A stretch of 64,000 nucleotides of DNA from Shewanella chilikensis. Its GTDB lineage: Bacteria; Pseudomonadota; Gammaproteobacteria; Enterobacterales; Shewanellaceae. The stretch spans positions 1-64,000 of the forward strand of contig NZ_NIJM01000020.1 in NCBI RefSeq assembly GCF_002836945.1, in the 5' to 3' direction. How positions within the stretch are numbered: position 1 is the stretch's first letter; every line of letters starts with the position of its first letter. The translations under genes were made by a program, and so were the position numbers. Positions 1 to 8,503 of the stretch are shown in pieces. The notes below the pieces were generated by a model. It searched no databases. It was not told the origin of the DNA and saw nothing but the letters and a program-made list of their open reading frames with translations.

Positions 1-15
1 ATTGTCTCTCATCAG

Positions 16-37
16 AAGGATCGGTCAACCGATCCTT
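16..37. repeat. Perfect inverted repeat at the window edge
   Basis: Two 10-bp arms (AAGGATCGGT and ACCGATCCTT) are separated by 2 bases. No clear T-run follows on either strand. It could be the stem of a terminator for a gene left of the window or an operator for the downstream gene. The window edge prevents a decision. Confidence 0.5.
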
Positions 38-100
38 ATCTGATCTACATTGCGCCAAATGGCGGGTGTTTTTTATACCTCAGATAAGATGATAAAAGCT

Positions 101-517
101 ATGGAAGCTATTCGTTATCCCATCAAGGGCAGTTGCCAGTGTGGCGCTGTCAGTTATCGCTTGTTGGCGCCGCCGCAGATGGTGGTGGCCTGCCACTGCA
201 AGGAATGCCAGAAGCTGTCCACCAGCGCTTTCAGCATCACGGCGATTGTCAGAGCCGAAGATATAGAATTCATTGGCGAACTGAGCCATTGGCAGCGTGG
301 TTCGGCCAGTGGCAATATCAGCGCCGCCAAGTTTTGTGGTCGCTGTGGCAATCGTATCTATCACTACAACCCGGCTGAGCCGCAGAGTATCAAACTCAAG
401 CCCAGTAACCTGGAAGATACCCGTATCATTCAGCCGAGTGCCCATGCCTGGGTCAGTGAAAAGCAGGACTGGTTTGTTATCCCACCCGGAGTCAAGCAAT
501 ACGCCGGTCAGCCTTGA
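101..517 (+). CDS. GFA family (CENP-V/GFA domain) zinc-binding protein
   Basis: This is a small cytoplasmic protein of the glutathione-dependent formaldehyde-activating (GFA/CENP-V) fold. From the ATG at 101 it has 138 residues and the full set of zinc-ligand cysteines: C12 and C14 (CQCG), C31, C33 and C36 (CHCKEC), and C79 and C82 (CGRCG). A longer reading from a TTG at 50 is possible, but it adds residues with no place in the domain, and no start has a strong ribosome-binding site. Most GFA-fold proteins have no proven substrate, so the fold is well supported but a role in formaldehyde metabolism is not. A paralogue lies at 4770..5174. Confidence 0.85.
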   Translation: MEAIRYPIKGSCQCGAVSYRLLAPPQMVVACHCKECQKLSTSAFSITAIVRAEDIEFIGELSHWQRGSASGNISAAKFCGRCGNRIYHYNPAEPQSIKLKPSNLEDTRIIQPSAHAWVSEKQDWFVIPPGVKQYAGQP

Positions 518-560
518 GAAAGCCCAGCCCTGAAAAAGGCCAGCCTTGATAAAGAACTAA

Positions 561-592
561 AAAAGCCGTTCACTGAGTGAACGGCTTTTTGA
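561..592. terminator. Bidirectional terminator between GFA gene and dcp
   Basis: A perfect stem (AAAAGCCGTTCACT with its complement) has a very short loop and carries A- and T-runs on both sides. It can therefore end both the plus-strand GFA gene and the minus-strand dcp gene, which converge here. Confidence 0.85.
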
Positions 593-626
593 TTGCGCTG
601 CTGGACATTGCTAATCCGGCAAGCGT

Positions 627-2837
627 TTATTCCGCCAGCAGGCCGCGACTGCGCAGCAGTGGCTCAATGGCGGCTTCCTGACCACGGAACGCCTTGTAAA
701 GCGCCATAGGATCTTCACTGCCACCGCGCTCAAGGATGTTACTGCGAAAAGCCTTGGCGGTGGCCGGGTCAAAAATACCGTTTTCCTTGAAGGCCTCAAA
801 GGCATCTGCGCCGAGAATATCAGACCAGATATAGGAGTAATAACCGGCTGAATATCCTCCGGAGAAGATGTGGCTGAAGTAGGTGGAGCGATAGCGCGGC
901 GCTATCTCAGGGATCAGCCCCATCTTGCTCAGCGATTGCTGCTCGAAGGCGGCCGCATCCTGAGGTTCGGTAACGCTGCTGCTGTGCCAGTCCAGATCCA
1001 GCTTGGTGGCTGCCATGTATTCCACCGTGGCGAAACCCTGGTTGAACTTGCTGGCGGCGCGGATCTTGTCTACCAAACTCTGTGGGATCACCTCACCGGT
1101 TTGATAGTGCTTGGCAAAATGCGCCAGCACATCCGGTTGAGTCATCCAGTTTTCCATCACCTGTGACGGGAACTCCACATAGTCGCGGGGCACGGAAGTG
1201 CCGGACTGGGAACGATACTCCACCTTGGACAGCAAGGCGTGCAGCGCATGGCCGAATTCATGGAACAGGGTACCGGCTTCATCGAAGGTCAGCAGCGTCG
1301 GCTCATCGCCACTGGGGCGAGGGTAATTGAGTACGTTGACTATGATGGGCTGCTCGTTGACGCCATCGACCACCGCCTGGCGGCGATAGGCATTGGACCA
1401 GGCGCCGCCGCGTTTGCTGTCACGCACATAGTAATCGCCAAAGAAGATACCGATAACGCTGCCGTCTTTATCTTTCACCTCGAAGGTGCGTACATCCGGG
1501 TGATACTTGGGCAGATCGTCACGCTCGGTGACACTGATGCCATAGAGGCGGTTGGCGGTGTAGAACACACCCTTGAGGGTGTTTTCCAGCGAGAAGTATG
1601 GCTTGGTCTGCTGTTCGTTGAAGCTGTACTTGGCGACACGTATCTTGTCGGCATAGTACCACCAGTCCCAGGCGGCCAGTTTGAAGTCCTTGCCTTCACT
1701 GTCGATAAGCTTTTGCATCTCGGCCTTTTCGGCTTCGGCCTGGGCCAGGGCGGCGGGCCAAATTTTATCCAGCAGGGCGTAGACATTTTCCGGAGTCTTG
1801 GCAGTACGCTCTTCCAGCACATAGTGGGCGTGGCTCGGATAGCCCAGAAGCTGGGCTCGTTTGGCTCTAAGAGCCGCCAACTCTGCCAGCACCTTCTTGT
1901 TGTCGTGTGCGTTGTCGTTGTTACCGCGCTCGATATAACCCTTGTAGAGTTTTTCTCTCAGCTCACGGTTATCGGCATAGGTCAAAAACGGGGTGACGGA
2001 GGGGCGTTGGGTGGTAAATACCCACTTGCCGGAATGGCCGCGCTTGATGGCCGCCTGGGCGGCAACGTCAATCACATCCTGCGGCAGACCGGCCAGATCG
2101 GCCTGCTTGTCTATCACAAGTTCAAAGTCGTTGGTTTCTGCCAGCACATTGTCGCCGAACTCCAGGCTCAGCTTGCCAATCGCTTCATTGAGCTTTCTAA
2201 GCTCCGCCTTACCGGTGTCATCCAGGTTGGCACCGCCGCGGCTGAAGCGTTTGTAGGTGTCTTCGAGCAGTTTCTGCTGCGCCGGGTTAAGTACCAGCTG
2301 ATCTTTTTGCTGATAGACAGCCTTGACCCGCTGAAACAGGGCGTTGTTCAGGTAAATATCATCGCGACTGGAAGACAACAGCGGGGATACTTCCTTGGAG
2401 ATCTTCTGCAGCTCGGCGGAGGTGTCGGCGCTGGTGAGGTTATAAAACACTCCTGACACCTTGGTCAACAAGGCGCCACTGCGCTCCATGGCTTCTATGG
2501 TGTTGGCAAAGTCAGCGGCGGCCGGATTATCTATGATGGCTTGAATCTCTGCCTTGCGCTCGGCAATCCCTTGTTTGAAGGCCGGCAGGTAATGCTCGGA
2601 CTCGATGCGATCAAAGGCGGGGATTTCAAGGTAAGTATTCCAGGGCTGGAAGAAAGGGTTGTCCCGGGTTTGTTCGGCCTTGGCTGCGGCTGGGTTTGTG
2701 CCTGTGCCATTCTGGAGCGCAGGCGCTTGGGTTTGGGCAGATGTGTCGCTCTGGGATACAGGCTGGTTGTCGCAGGCGCTCAGTGTCAGCGCCAATCCCA
2801 GGGCCAGAGCCACTGGAGAGAGGGTCATTCCCTTCAT
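627..2837 (-). CDS. dcp: Peptidyl-dipeptidase Dcp-like M3 metallopeptidase, predicted lipoprotein
   Basis: This M3 (thimet-oligopeptidase/Dcp) zinc peptidase removes C-terminal dipeptides or degrades short peptides. The 736-residue protein has the zinc motif HEFGH at about 526-530 followed by the conserved downstream Glu-containing helix of the family. The N terminus is a signal peptide with lipobox LSAC, so Cys22 should be lipidated. The next residue is Asp23, which in Escherichia coli keeps lipoproteins in the inner membrane. A linker rich in Gln, Ser and Ala follows to about residue 55. E. coli Dcp has no such lipid anchor, so this enzyme probably works on peptides at the outer face of the inner membrane. 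Dcp and OpdA-like members are hard to separate by eye; Dcp fits better. Confidence 0.85.
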   Translation of the reverse strand: MKGMTLSPVALALGLALTLSACDNQPVSQSDTSAQTQAPALQNGTGTNPAAAKAEQTRDNPFFQPWNTYLEIPAFDRIESEHYLPAFKQGIAERKAEIQAIIDNPAAADFANTIEAMERSGALLTKVSGVFYNLTSADTSAELQKISKEVSPLLSSSRDDIYLNNALFQRVKAVYQQKDQLVLNPAQQKLLEDTYKRFSRGGANLDDTGKAELRKLNEAIGKLSLEFGDNVLAETNDFELVIDKQADLAGLPQDVIDVAAQAAIKRGHSGKWVFTTQRPSVTPFLTYADNRELREKLYKGYIERGNNDNAHDNKKVLAELAALRAKRAQLLGYPSHAHYVLEERTAKTPENVYALLDKIWPAALAQAEAEKAEMQKLIDSEGKDFKLAAWDWWYYADKIRVAKYSFNEQQTKPYFSLENTLKGVFYTANRLYGISVTERDDLPKYHPDVRTFEVKDKDGSVIGIFFGDYYVRDSKRGGAWSNAYRRQAVVDGVNEQPIIVNVLNYPRPSGDEPTLLTFDEAGTLFHEFGHALHALLSKVEYRSQSGTSVPRDYVEFPSQVMENWMTQPDVLAHFAKHYQTGEVIPQSLVDKIRAASKFNQGFATVEYMAATKLDLDWHSSSVTEPQDAAAFEQQSLSKMGLIPEIAPRYRSTYFSHIFSGGYSAGYYSYIWSDILGADAFEAFKENGIFDPATAKAFRSNILERGGSEDPMALYKAFRGQEAAIEPLLRSRGLLAE

Positions 2838-3039
2838 TGTTATTCCTCTATGCTGGTGTTTATCTCCCGTATGGCGCGGCGAGCCGCGCCGAAGCCGTCC
2901 TTATTAACATGGCGTATTGAAAAAGGCCAATTTTGTCCTGTTTAGTTTGTAACAAAACTTAGCGAATGCAGTATCGAAACTGTATCTGTGGCACACTCTC
3001 AGGCCTTTGATAATAAAAGATAACAAAAGCCACCCTGCC

Positions 3040-4683
3040 ATGATGATTAGAACAGTTTCCCGTTTATCCCTGTCGCTGTCCCTGTGCTTGTTCGCTCCTT
3101 TTGTAAGCGCAGAGAGCGGCCTTACTGCTCAGACTTCAAGCCAGACTTCAAGCCAGACTTCAAGCGTAAGTGCTGCCCAAGGTACAGAGTCTGTATTGAG
3201 TAAAGTCTCGCCACTGTCGAAAACCTTGGCCCAGTACAGCCTTGACCGCTATGGCAGCGAGATGGAACAAAGCCTCGCCGAGTTGGTGCGCTTCAATACC
3301 GAGGCTATCCCAGGGTTGACGCCCGACACCAATCCGGAATTCATCGGCTTCAAGCAGGCGCTCAAGACCCAAGCGGAGCTGTTGGGGCTGGATTATGCCG
3401 ATCACGGTTATGTGCTTTTGATAGGCCTTGGCGAAGACAGGGGCGGCGGCGCTAACAAGCTTGGCATCATTACCCACGGGGATGTGCAACCGGCCAATTC
3501 AACCCTTTGGCACCAGAGTCCCTATCAACTGGATACTCAATCGCAACCGGGCAAGCTGATAGGCCGCGGCACCGAAGATGATAAGGGGCCGATAGTCACC
3601 GCCATGTACGCCATGAAGGCGCTCAAGGACAAGTCGGTAAAACTGAATCGCCGCATTGAACTCATGGTATATCTGGCCGAGGAGTCGGACTGGCAGCCGC
3701 TGAAAGTGTTTCTCAAGGACTATCAAGCGGCCGATATGAATATCACCATAGACGCCGAATATCCTGTAGTCACCGCCGAGAAGGGCTGGAGTCAGATAAA
3801 ACTCACGATACCTGAACCCAAAGTAAAGGCGCCTAATTTCGATAAACCGCAGCTGCAGCATTTCAGCGGTGGCTCCTTTGCCAGTCAGATCCCCCAGCAG
3901 GCCTTGGCCCTGATCCGCGGAGCCGACAGCGCCATGGTCAGCCGTTTGCAACGCGCCGCAGAGTCCCAGCAGGGGATGCGCTATGATTTTACCCTGGATT
4001 TCGACAGCCTGGAGATCGCCGCCAACGGTAAATCGGCCCATTCCTCAACCCCTGAAGATGGTGTCAATGCCGTGACTCATCTGGCTGCGCTGTTGGAGTC
4101 TGAGACATTCGCACCGAGCCAGTCGGCATTAACCCTGGCATTTATCAATGAAATGATAGGCTTGGACCTCTATGCCGAGCGCTTTGGCGAGCTGGGCTAT
4201 AGCGATGATTTTATGGGACCTATGTCGCTGGCGCCGACTGTGGTGGAGTGGGGGCAGGGGGGGACCAGCATTACGCTTAACCTAAGGCGCCCCATAGGCA
4301 AGAGCCCGGAAACCTTGGATAAACAGCTGTCCGCGGCGCTGGTCGGTTGGCAGCAATCCCAAGGCGTGACTCTGGTCGATGTCAGCAGCTATTGGGGCGA
4401 GCCCAAAGTGATGGATAAGGCGCCGCATCTGCAAACCCTGCTCAATGTGTTTGCCGAGTTTACCGGTATTACCGACCCTAAACCTGTTGCTATTGGCGGC
4501 TCCACCAACAGTAAACTGTTCCCCAATGCCCTCAGTTTTGGTCCGGCCATGCCGGGTGTCGAGTATACAGGCCACAGTGAACATGAGTTCATCACCCGCG
4601 AGCAGTTGCAGCTGAACCTTAAGATGTACACTGCCGCCATGGTGGAGTTGGCGGTAAACCCGGGAGCTAAGCTGCCCAGGTAA
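3040..4683 (+). CDS. Exported M20 family metallopeptidase (dipeptidase type)
   Basis: This is a zinc-dependent M20/M25/M40 peptidase of the PepV/CNDP dipeptidase type, 547 residues from the ATG at 3040. The start is chosen because a clean signal peptide follows directly (hydrophobic LSLSLSLCLF core, VSA before the mature chain). A TTG at 3007 only adds a charged tail. Family motifs visible are HGDVQP, the GRGTEDDKG stretch with the bridging Asp, the EES catalytic pair and the C-terminal HSEHE. A 12-bp unit repeated three times encodes a short TSSQ linker just after the signal peptide. The gene is divergent from dcp, so two envelope peptidases share a promoter region. Confidence 0.85.
   Translation: MMIRTVSRLSLSLSLCLFAPFVSAESGLTAQTSSQTSSQTSSVSAAQGTESVLSKVSPLSKTLAQYSLDRYGSEMEQSLAELVRFNTEAIPGLTPDTNPEFIGFKQALKTQAELLGLDYADHGYVLLIGLGEDRGGGANKLGIITHGDVQPANSTLWHQSPYQLDTQSQPGKLIGRGTEDDKGPIVTAMYAMKALKDKSVKLNRRIELMVYLAEESDWQPLKVFLKDYQAADMNITIDAEYPVVTAEKGWSQIKLTIPEPKVKAPNFDKPQLQHFSGGSFASQIPQQALALIRGADSAMVSRLQRAAESQQGMRYDFTLDFDSLEIAANGKSAHSSTPEDGVNAVTHLAALLESETFAPSQSALTLAFINEMIGLDLYAERFGELGYSDDFMGPMSLAPTVVEWGQGGTSITLNLRRPIGKSPETLDKQLSAALVGWQQSQGVTLVDVSSYWGEPKVMDKAPHLQTLLNVFAEFTGITDPKPVAIGGSTNSKLFPNALSFGPAMPGVEYTGHSEHEFITREQLQLNLKMYTAAMVELAVNPGAKLPR
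3130..3165 (+). repeat. Three tandem 12-bp repeats inside the M20 gene
   Basis: The unit CAGACTTCAAGC occurs three times without error and encodes a Gln-Thr-Ser-Ser linker after the signal peptide. It keeps the reading frame, so copy number could vary between strains without breaking the gene. Confidence 0.9.
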
Positions 4684-4769
4684 TCGCTGCCGAGATAATT
4701 GCTTTCGAGTAAGGTACAGCCATGCGGACTGGGAGTGGCGCCATCATCACAGGGCGGTGCCTTATATTC

Positions 4770-5174
4770 TTAAACCGGGCCCAGCTCCAAGCAGGGCACT
4801 TGTTCCAAAGCCTGATCCCAAGCGGCGCGCGTCTGACAAAAAATGTGCGCCTGGGGAGTCAGCCCCGGCTCATCGTCCAGGCTGCCTGCGGGTATTTGCA
4901 GCAGCTTGCCACCTTTGACCGCTTTGGGCAGCGCAGAGCCGCAAATGGCGCAAAAGTGGCGGCTGTGGCGGGTACCGGGCAGGGTAAACGCAGTAATGGC
5001 GTCCTGGCCACTGAGCCAGGTTAACTCGGCGCTGTCTGAAAACAGATTGGCACTGTGGGCCGAACCTGAATCCTTGCGGCAACGACTGCAGTGACACAAA
5101 AAGAATTGCTGCAGCTCAGCGCTGATTTCAAAACGAACCTTGCCGCAAAGGCAACTGCCTCGATACTGCTTCAT
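4770..5174 (-). CDS. GFA family zinc-binding protein (second copy)
   Basis: This 134-residue GFA/CENP-V fold protein carries all seven cysteine ligands: C8, C10, C27, C29, C32, C75 and C78. The start at 5174 is well supported by an AGGAGG-type ribosome-binding site just upstream; an extension to 5249 would translate through that site. It is a distant paralogue of the protein at 101..517 and ends facing the M20 peptidase gene. The cellular substrate is unknown. The formaldehyde enzymes of this window are about 21 kb away, so no functional link can be claimed. Confidence 0.85.
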   Translation of the reverse strand: MKQYRGSCLCGKVRFEISAELQQFFLCHCSRCRKDSGSAHSANLFSDSAELTWLSGQDAITAFTLPGTRHSRHFCAICGSALPKAVKGGKLLQIPAGSLDDEPGLTPQAHIFCQTRAAWDQALEQVPCLELGPV

Positions 5175-5449
5175 GCTCCCTCCTGGGTGTTGATAAGTTA
5201 TTGTCTTTCTCGCCCCGTCCGAAATTTTGGCTGCTCCTTCCTGCCACATTGCTCAAGGAATAAGCAAATGAGTTCATTCTAATAGCGTCGCTCGGGACAG
5301 GGCAAATGCTATTGGCGCTTTAGGAGGCGATTGCGTGCCTGTACTGGATGGTGTTACCCAACAGGAATCTTCATTTTACTCTTTGATAATATATTTGAGC
5401 TGTGATTGGGTGTCAGGCTTTATTACTCAGCACGATTTTCTGTTTTGTA

Positions 5450-6343
5450 CTAACAATGCTCGCGATAAGGCGCAAACTCAGACAGCAGCCAATCGATAAA
5501 CAGCGCCGATTTACGTGGCAGGCTGCTGGACTTGGGGGTCAATAGATAATAACTGTAGGGGCTGACAAAGGGCGCTTCAAAGGGGATCACCAGAGTGCCG
5601 GCCTTGAGTTGATCTTCGATAAAGAAACGCGGGATCAGCGCCGCTCCCATGCCGCTGGCGGCGGCCTGACTCAGCATATAGAAATGCTCGACGCCAAATT
5701 TCTGCTCTGTGGTCAGTGTAATTCCCAGTTGCCTGGCCCAGTAAGGCCAAAGCTCAGGGCGGGTGGTGTGCTTCAGCAGCGTCACCTGGTTGATATCTTC
5801 CAGTTGCTTTAGCTTGGGAGCCAGTAGCGGTGAGCACACCAGGCACAGCTCTTCATTCATCAGTTTGATCACATTCACTCCCTGAGGTTCACTGGTGGCG
5901 GAGCGAATGGCGATGTCGTAGCGGCCGCTGGCAAAGTCGACGGCGAAGTCGCCTATGGTGAGATCCACATACAATTGTGGGAAACGTGACTTAAATTCCT
6001 CCATTCTCGGGATCAACCAGTTGATGGTCAGGCTGGGTAATACATTGATGGCCAGGGTCTGCGCCTTGAGACTTTGACGTTTCAACTCGGCGGTGGCATT
6101 GGCCAGGGTCTGCAGTGCCGCCTGCACCTGCGGCAGGTATTGTCGCCCCTCATCTGTGAGCGCCAGTTGCCTGTGTTGGCGCACAAACAGGCTGAATCCC
6201 AGGAAGTTCTCGAGTAGGCGCACCTGTTTGCTGATGGCACCGTGGGTCACATACAACTCCTGCGCCGCCAGGGTGATGCTTTGTAGCCTTGCCGCTGCCT
6301 CGAATGAACGCAGGGCATTGAGAGGCGGTAATTCCTGAAACAT
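5450..6343 (-). CDS. LysR family transcriptional regulator (GcvA-like)
   Basis: A 297-residue LysR-type regulator. The N-terminal winged helix covers about residues 8-65, with the start LPPLNALRSFEAAAR and the helix-turn-helix core HGAISKQVRLLE, which are typical of the GcvA subgroup. The rest is the periplasmic-binding-like effector domain. It is divergent from the yfcA-type exporter at 6463, with a 119-bp shared region, so autoregulation and control of that exporter are the natural inference. The effector cannot be named from sequence. Confidence 0.88.
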   Translation of the reverse strand: MFQELPPLNALRSFEAAARLQSITLAAQELYVTHGAISKQVRLLENFLGFSLFVRQHRQLALTDEGRQYLPQVQAALQTLANATAELKRQSLKAQTLAINVLPSLTINWLIPRMEEFKSRFPQLYVDLTIGDFAVDFASGRYDIAIRSATSEPQGVNVIKLMNEELCLVCSPLLAPKLKQLEDINQVTLLKHTTRPELWPYWARQLGITLTTEQKFGVEHFYMLSQAAASGMGAALIPRFFIEDQLKAGTLVIPFEAPFVSPYSYYLLTPKSSSLPRKSALFIDWLLSEFAPYREHC

Positions 6344-6462
6344 ATTTTCTCCGCTGTTTAGTGTGAGAAAATCTCACGTGAAAGCGAGAATAACTCCTTT
6401 GCCTTTTGCGGGCAAACTGCGTCTAATAGCAATCCTTCAACTCTGTATTCGACAACATAAAA

Positions 6463-7236
6463 ATGGCATTTGAACTCACTCTGCAATTGGCTACGGTTCT
6501 GTTTTTGGTCGCCTTGGTGGCGGGCTTTATTGACTCTATCGCCGGTGGCGGTGGCCTGTTGACTATTCCGGCGCTTATGTGGGCCGGACTGCCTCCGGCG
6601 GCGGCGCTCGGCACCAACAAGCTACAGGCCTGTGGCGGCAGTTTCTTCGCCAGCCTCTACTTTGTGCGTAAGGGAATGGTGAATTTGGGTGAGATGAAAC
6701 TGGCAATTGGTTGTGCCTTTGTCGGCGCCTCAGTCGGTACGATTCTGGTTCAGTTGATAGATGCCAGCGTGCTGGAGTTGATGCTGCCGTTTCTTATTTT
6801 GGCTATTGGTTGTTACTTTCTGTTTTCCAAGAAAATTACTGAAGATGACCGCGCCAGGGTTCTGACCCCTGGGGTATTTGCCTTTACCGCCGCACTCGGG
6901 GTAGGCCTGTATGACGGCTTTTTCGGCCCCGGCACCGGCAGCTTTTTTGCCCTGGCGTTTGTGTCCTTGGCAGGTTTCGGCCTGGCCAAGGCGACGGCTC
7001 ATGCCAAGGTACTGAATTTTTCCACCAATATTGCCTCGCTCATCTTTTTTGCCCTTGGCGGCAAGGTGGTGTGGCTGCTGGGATTGGTGATGCTGGCAGG
7101 GCAGGCCGCCGGGGCGACTCTGGGTTCACGTCTGGTTATCACCAAGGGCAGCAAGATCATCAAGCCGCTGGTGGTGGTCATGTCGCTGGTCATGAGCCTC
7201 AAGCTGCTGGCCGATCAATATCAGTGGAGTTTTTAA
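6463..7236 (+). CDS. yfcA: TSUP family transporter, YfcA type
   Basis: An integral membrane protein of the TauE/SafE (TSUP) family, 257 residues with about seven or eight hydrophobic segments. The N-terminal signature GFIDSIAGGGGLLTIPAL and the central YDGFFGPGTGSFFALAF repeat motif closely follow E. coli YfcA as I remember it. TSUP proteins move small organic or inorganic anions, often sulfur-containing, but the substrate of YfcA is not established. The divergent LysR gene is the likely regulator. Confidence 0.87.
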   Translation: MAFELTLQLATVLFLVALVAGFIDSIAGGGGLLTIPALMWAGLPPAAALGTNKLQACGGSFFASLYFVRKGMVNLGEMKLAIGCAFVGASVGTILVQLIDASVLELMLPFLILAIGCYFLFSKKITEDDRARVLTPGVFAFTAALGVGLYDGFFGPGTGSFFALAFVSLAGFGLAKATAHAKVLNFSTNIASLIFFALGGKVVWLLGLVMLAGQAAGATLGSRLVITKGSKIIKPLVVVMSLVMSLKLLADQYQWSF

Positions 7237-7252
7237 ACCCAAATAAGACAGA

Positions 7253-7277
7253 CGGCTGAGTGCTAAGCACTCAGCCG
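7253..7277. terminator. Long palindrome after yfcA (terminator-like)
   Basis: A 12-bp perfect stem (CGGCTGAGTGCT and complement) has a single-base centre and lies 17 bp after the yfcA stop. It lacks a T-run, so it may be a weak terminator or an RNA-stabilising hairpin. Confidence 0.5.
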
Positions 7278-7360
7278 CAGAACCTTGGCAGGCGCATATA
7301 CTATTGCATTGATTTTGCATACCATAAGGCTCACGTATCCGTCTGCAATCTTAGCGCCCA

Positions 7361-8503
7361 ATGAAATTTATCCATACCTCGGACTGGCATATCGGTCGGC
7401 AACTGCACAACGAGTCGTTGCTGGATGAGCAAGCTCATATGCTTGAGCAAATAGTGGCGCTTGCCGCTGAGCATCAGGTCGATGCCCTGGTGGTCGCCGG
7501 TGACATATATGACCGCTCGATCCCGCCCGCCAGTGCGGTTGCCCTGCTGGATAAGTTCCTCAATACCCTGCTCAATGAGCATCAAATTCCTGTGCTCATG
7601 ATAGCCGGCAATCACGACGGTCAGGAGCGGCTGGGGTTTGCGGCGCGGCAAATGGCCGCCAGTGGCCTTTATATTAGCGGCCCGCTGCAAGCGCAAGTTA
7701 ATCCGCTTATCCTCAAAGGCTGTGACGGCGATGCCTGTTTCTATCCCATTCCCTATGCCGAGCCGGCGCAGGTACGGCATGTGCTGGAGGTGGATGCCAG
7801 CAGTCACCAGCAGGCGATGGCCTGCTTGCTGGAGCAGGTTCAGGCGCACGATAGCCAAGGCTTGCCCAAGGTCGTGGTGGCCCACTGCTTCCTCGATGGC
7901 GGCAGTGAGTCTGAATCCGAGCGGCCCTTGAGTATCGGCGGCGCCGATAAAATCGACCCTGCACTCTTTCGCGGCTTTGACTACGCGGCGCTCGGGCATC
8001 TGCATGGCCCGCAATATAAGGGCGCCGAGCACGTGCGCTACTCGGGCTCGCCGCTGAAATACTCTTTCAGTGAACACAAACAGAAAAAATCCGTGACCCT
8101 GGTGGAGCTGAGCGCAGGACATACCCCAAAAATCACCCTGCTAGCGCTAAAACCCAGGCGGGATGTGAGGGTGATTGAAGGCCTGCTCGATGAGCTGCTG
8201 CAACAGGGCGAAAAAGATCCGGGGCGAGAGGACTACCTGATGGTGCGTCTGCTCGATACCCAGGCGCTGCTGGATCCCATGGGCAAGCTGCGCGGCGTCT
8301 ATCCCAATGTGCTGCATCTGGAACGCACGGGCCTGATGTCCCGGCAGCAGGGGCAGGAGATTGGCCGCGACAGAATCAAAAAAGGCGAGCTCGACATGTT
8401 CAGCGATTTTTTCAGTCAGGTACAGGGTGAGGCCATGACAGAGGCGCAGCAGCAGACCATGAGCCGTTTGATTGAAGAGTTGCACAGGGAGCAGGAACAA
8501 TGA
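7361..8503 (+). CDS. sbcD: Exonuclease SbcCD, nuclease subunit D
   Basis: The Mre11-type nuclease subunit of the SbcCD complex, which opens hairpins and processes DNA ends. The 380-residue protein has the metallophosphatase motifs in order: SDWHIG near the N terminus, GDIYDR, GNHDG and the later GHLHG. The C-terminal capping domain has the usual length. The stop codon overlaps the sbcC start by four bases (ATGA), indicating translational coupling and equal production of the two subunits. Confidence 0.95.
   Translation: MKFIHTSDWHIGRQLHNESLLDEQAHMLEQIVALAAEHQVDALVVAGDIYDRSIPPASAVALLDKFLNTLLNEHQIPVLMIAGNHDGQERLGFAARQMAASGLYISGPLQAQVNPLILKGCDGDACFYPIPYAEPAQVRHVLEVDASSHQQAMACLLEQVQAHDSQGLPKVVVAHCFLDGGSESESERPLSIGGADKIDPALFRGFDYAALGHLHGPQYKGAEHVRYSGSPLKYSFSEHKQKKSVTLVELSAGHTPKITLLALKPRRDVRVIEGLLDELLQQGEKDPGREDYLMVRLLDTQALLDPMGKLRGVYPNVLHLERTGLMSRQQGQEIGRDRIKKGELDMFSDFFSQVQGEAMTEAQQQTMSRLIEELHREQEQ

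Noticed and set aside
1239-2456. A 405-codon open frame on the plus strand opposite dcp
   Set aside because: It is antisense to a well-supported M3 peptidase, shows no domain and arises from GC-rich codon structure.
3130-3165. Short direct repeats as a CRISPR-like array
   Set aside because: The units are contiguous, in frame inside a gene and without spacers.
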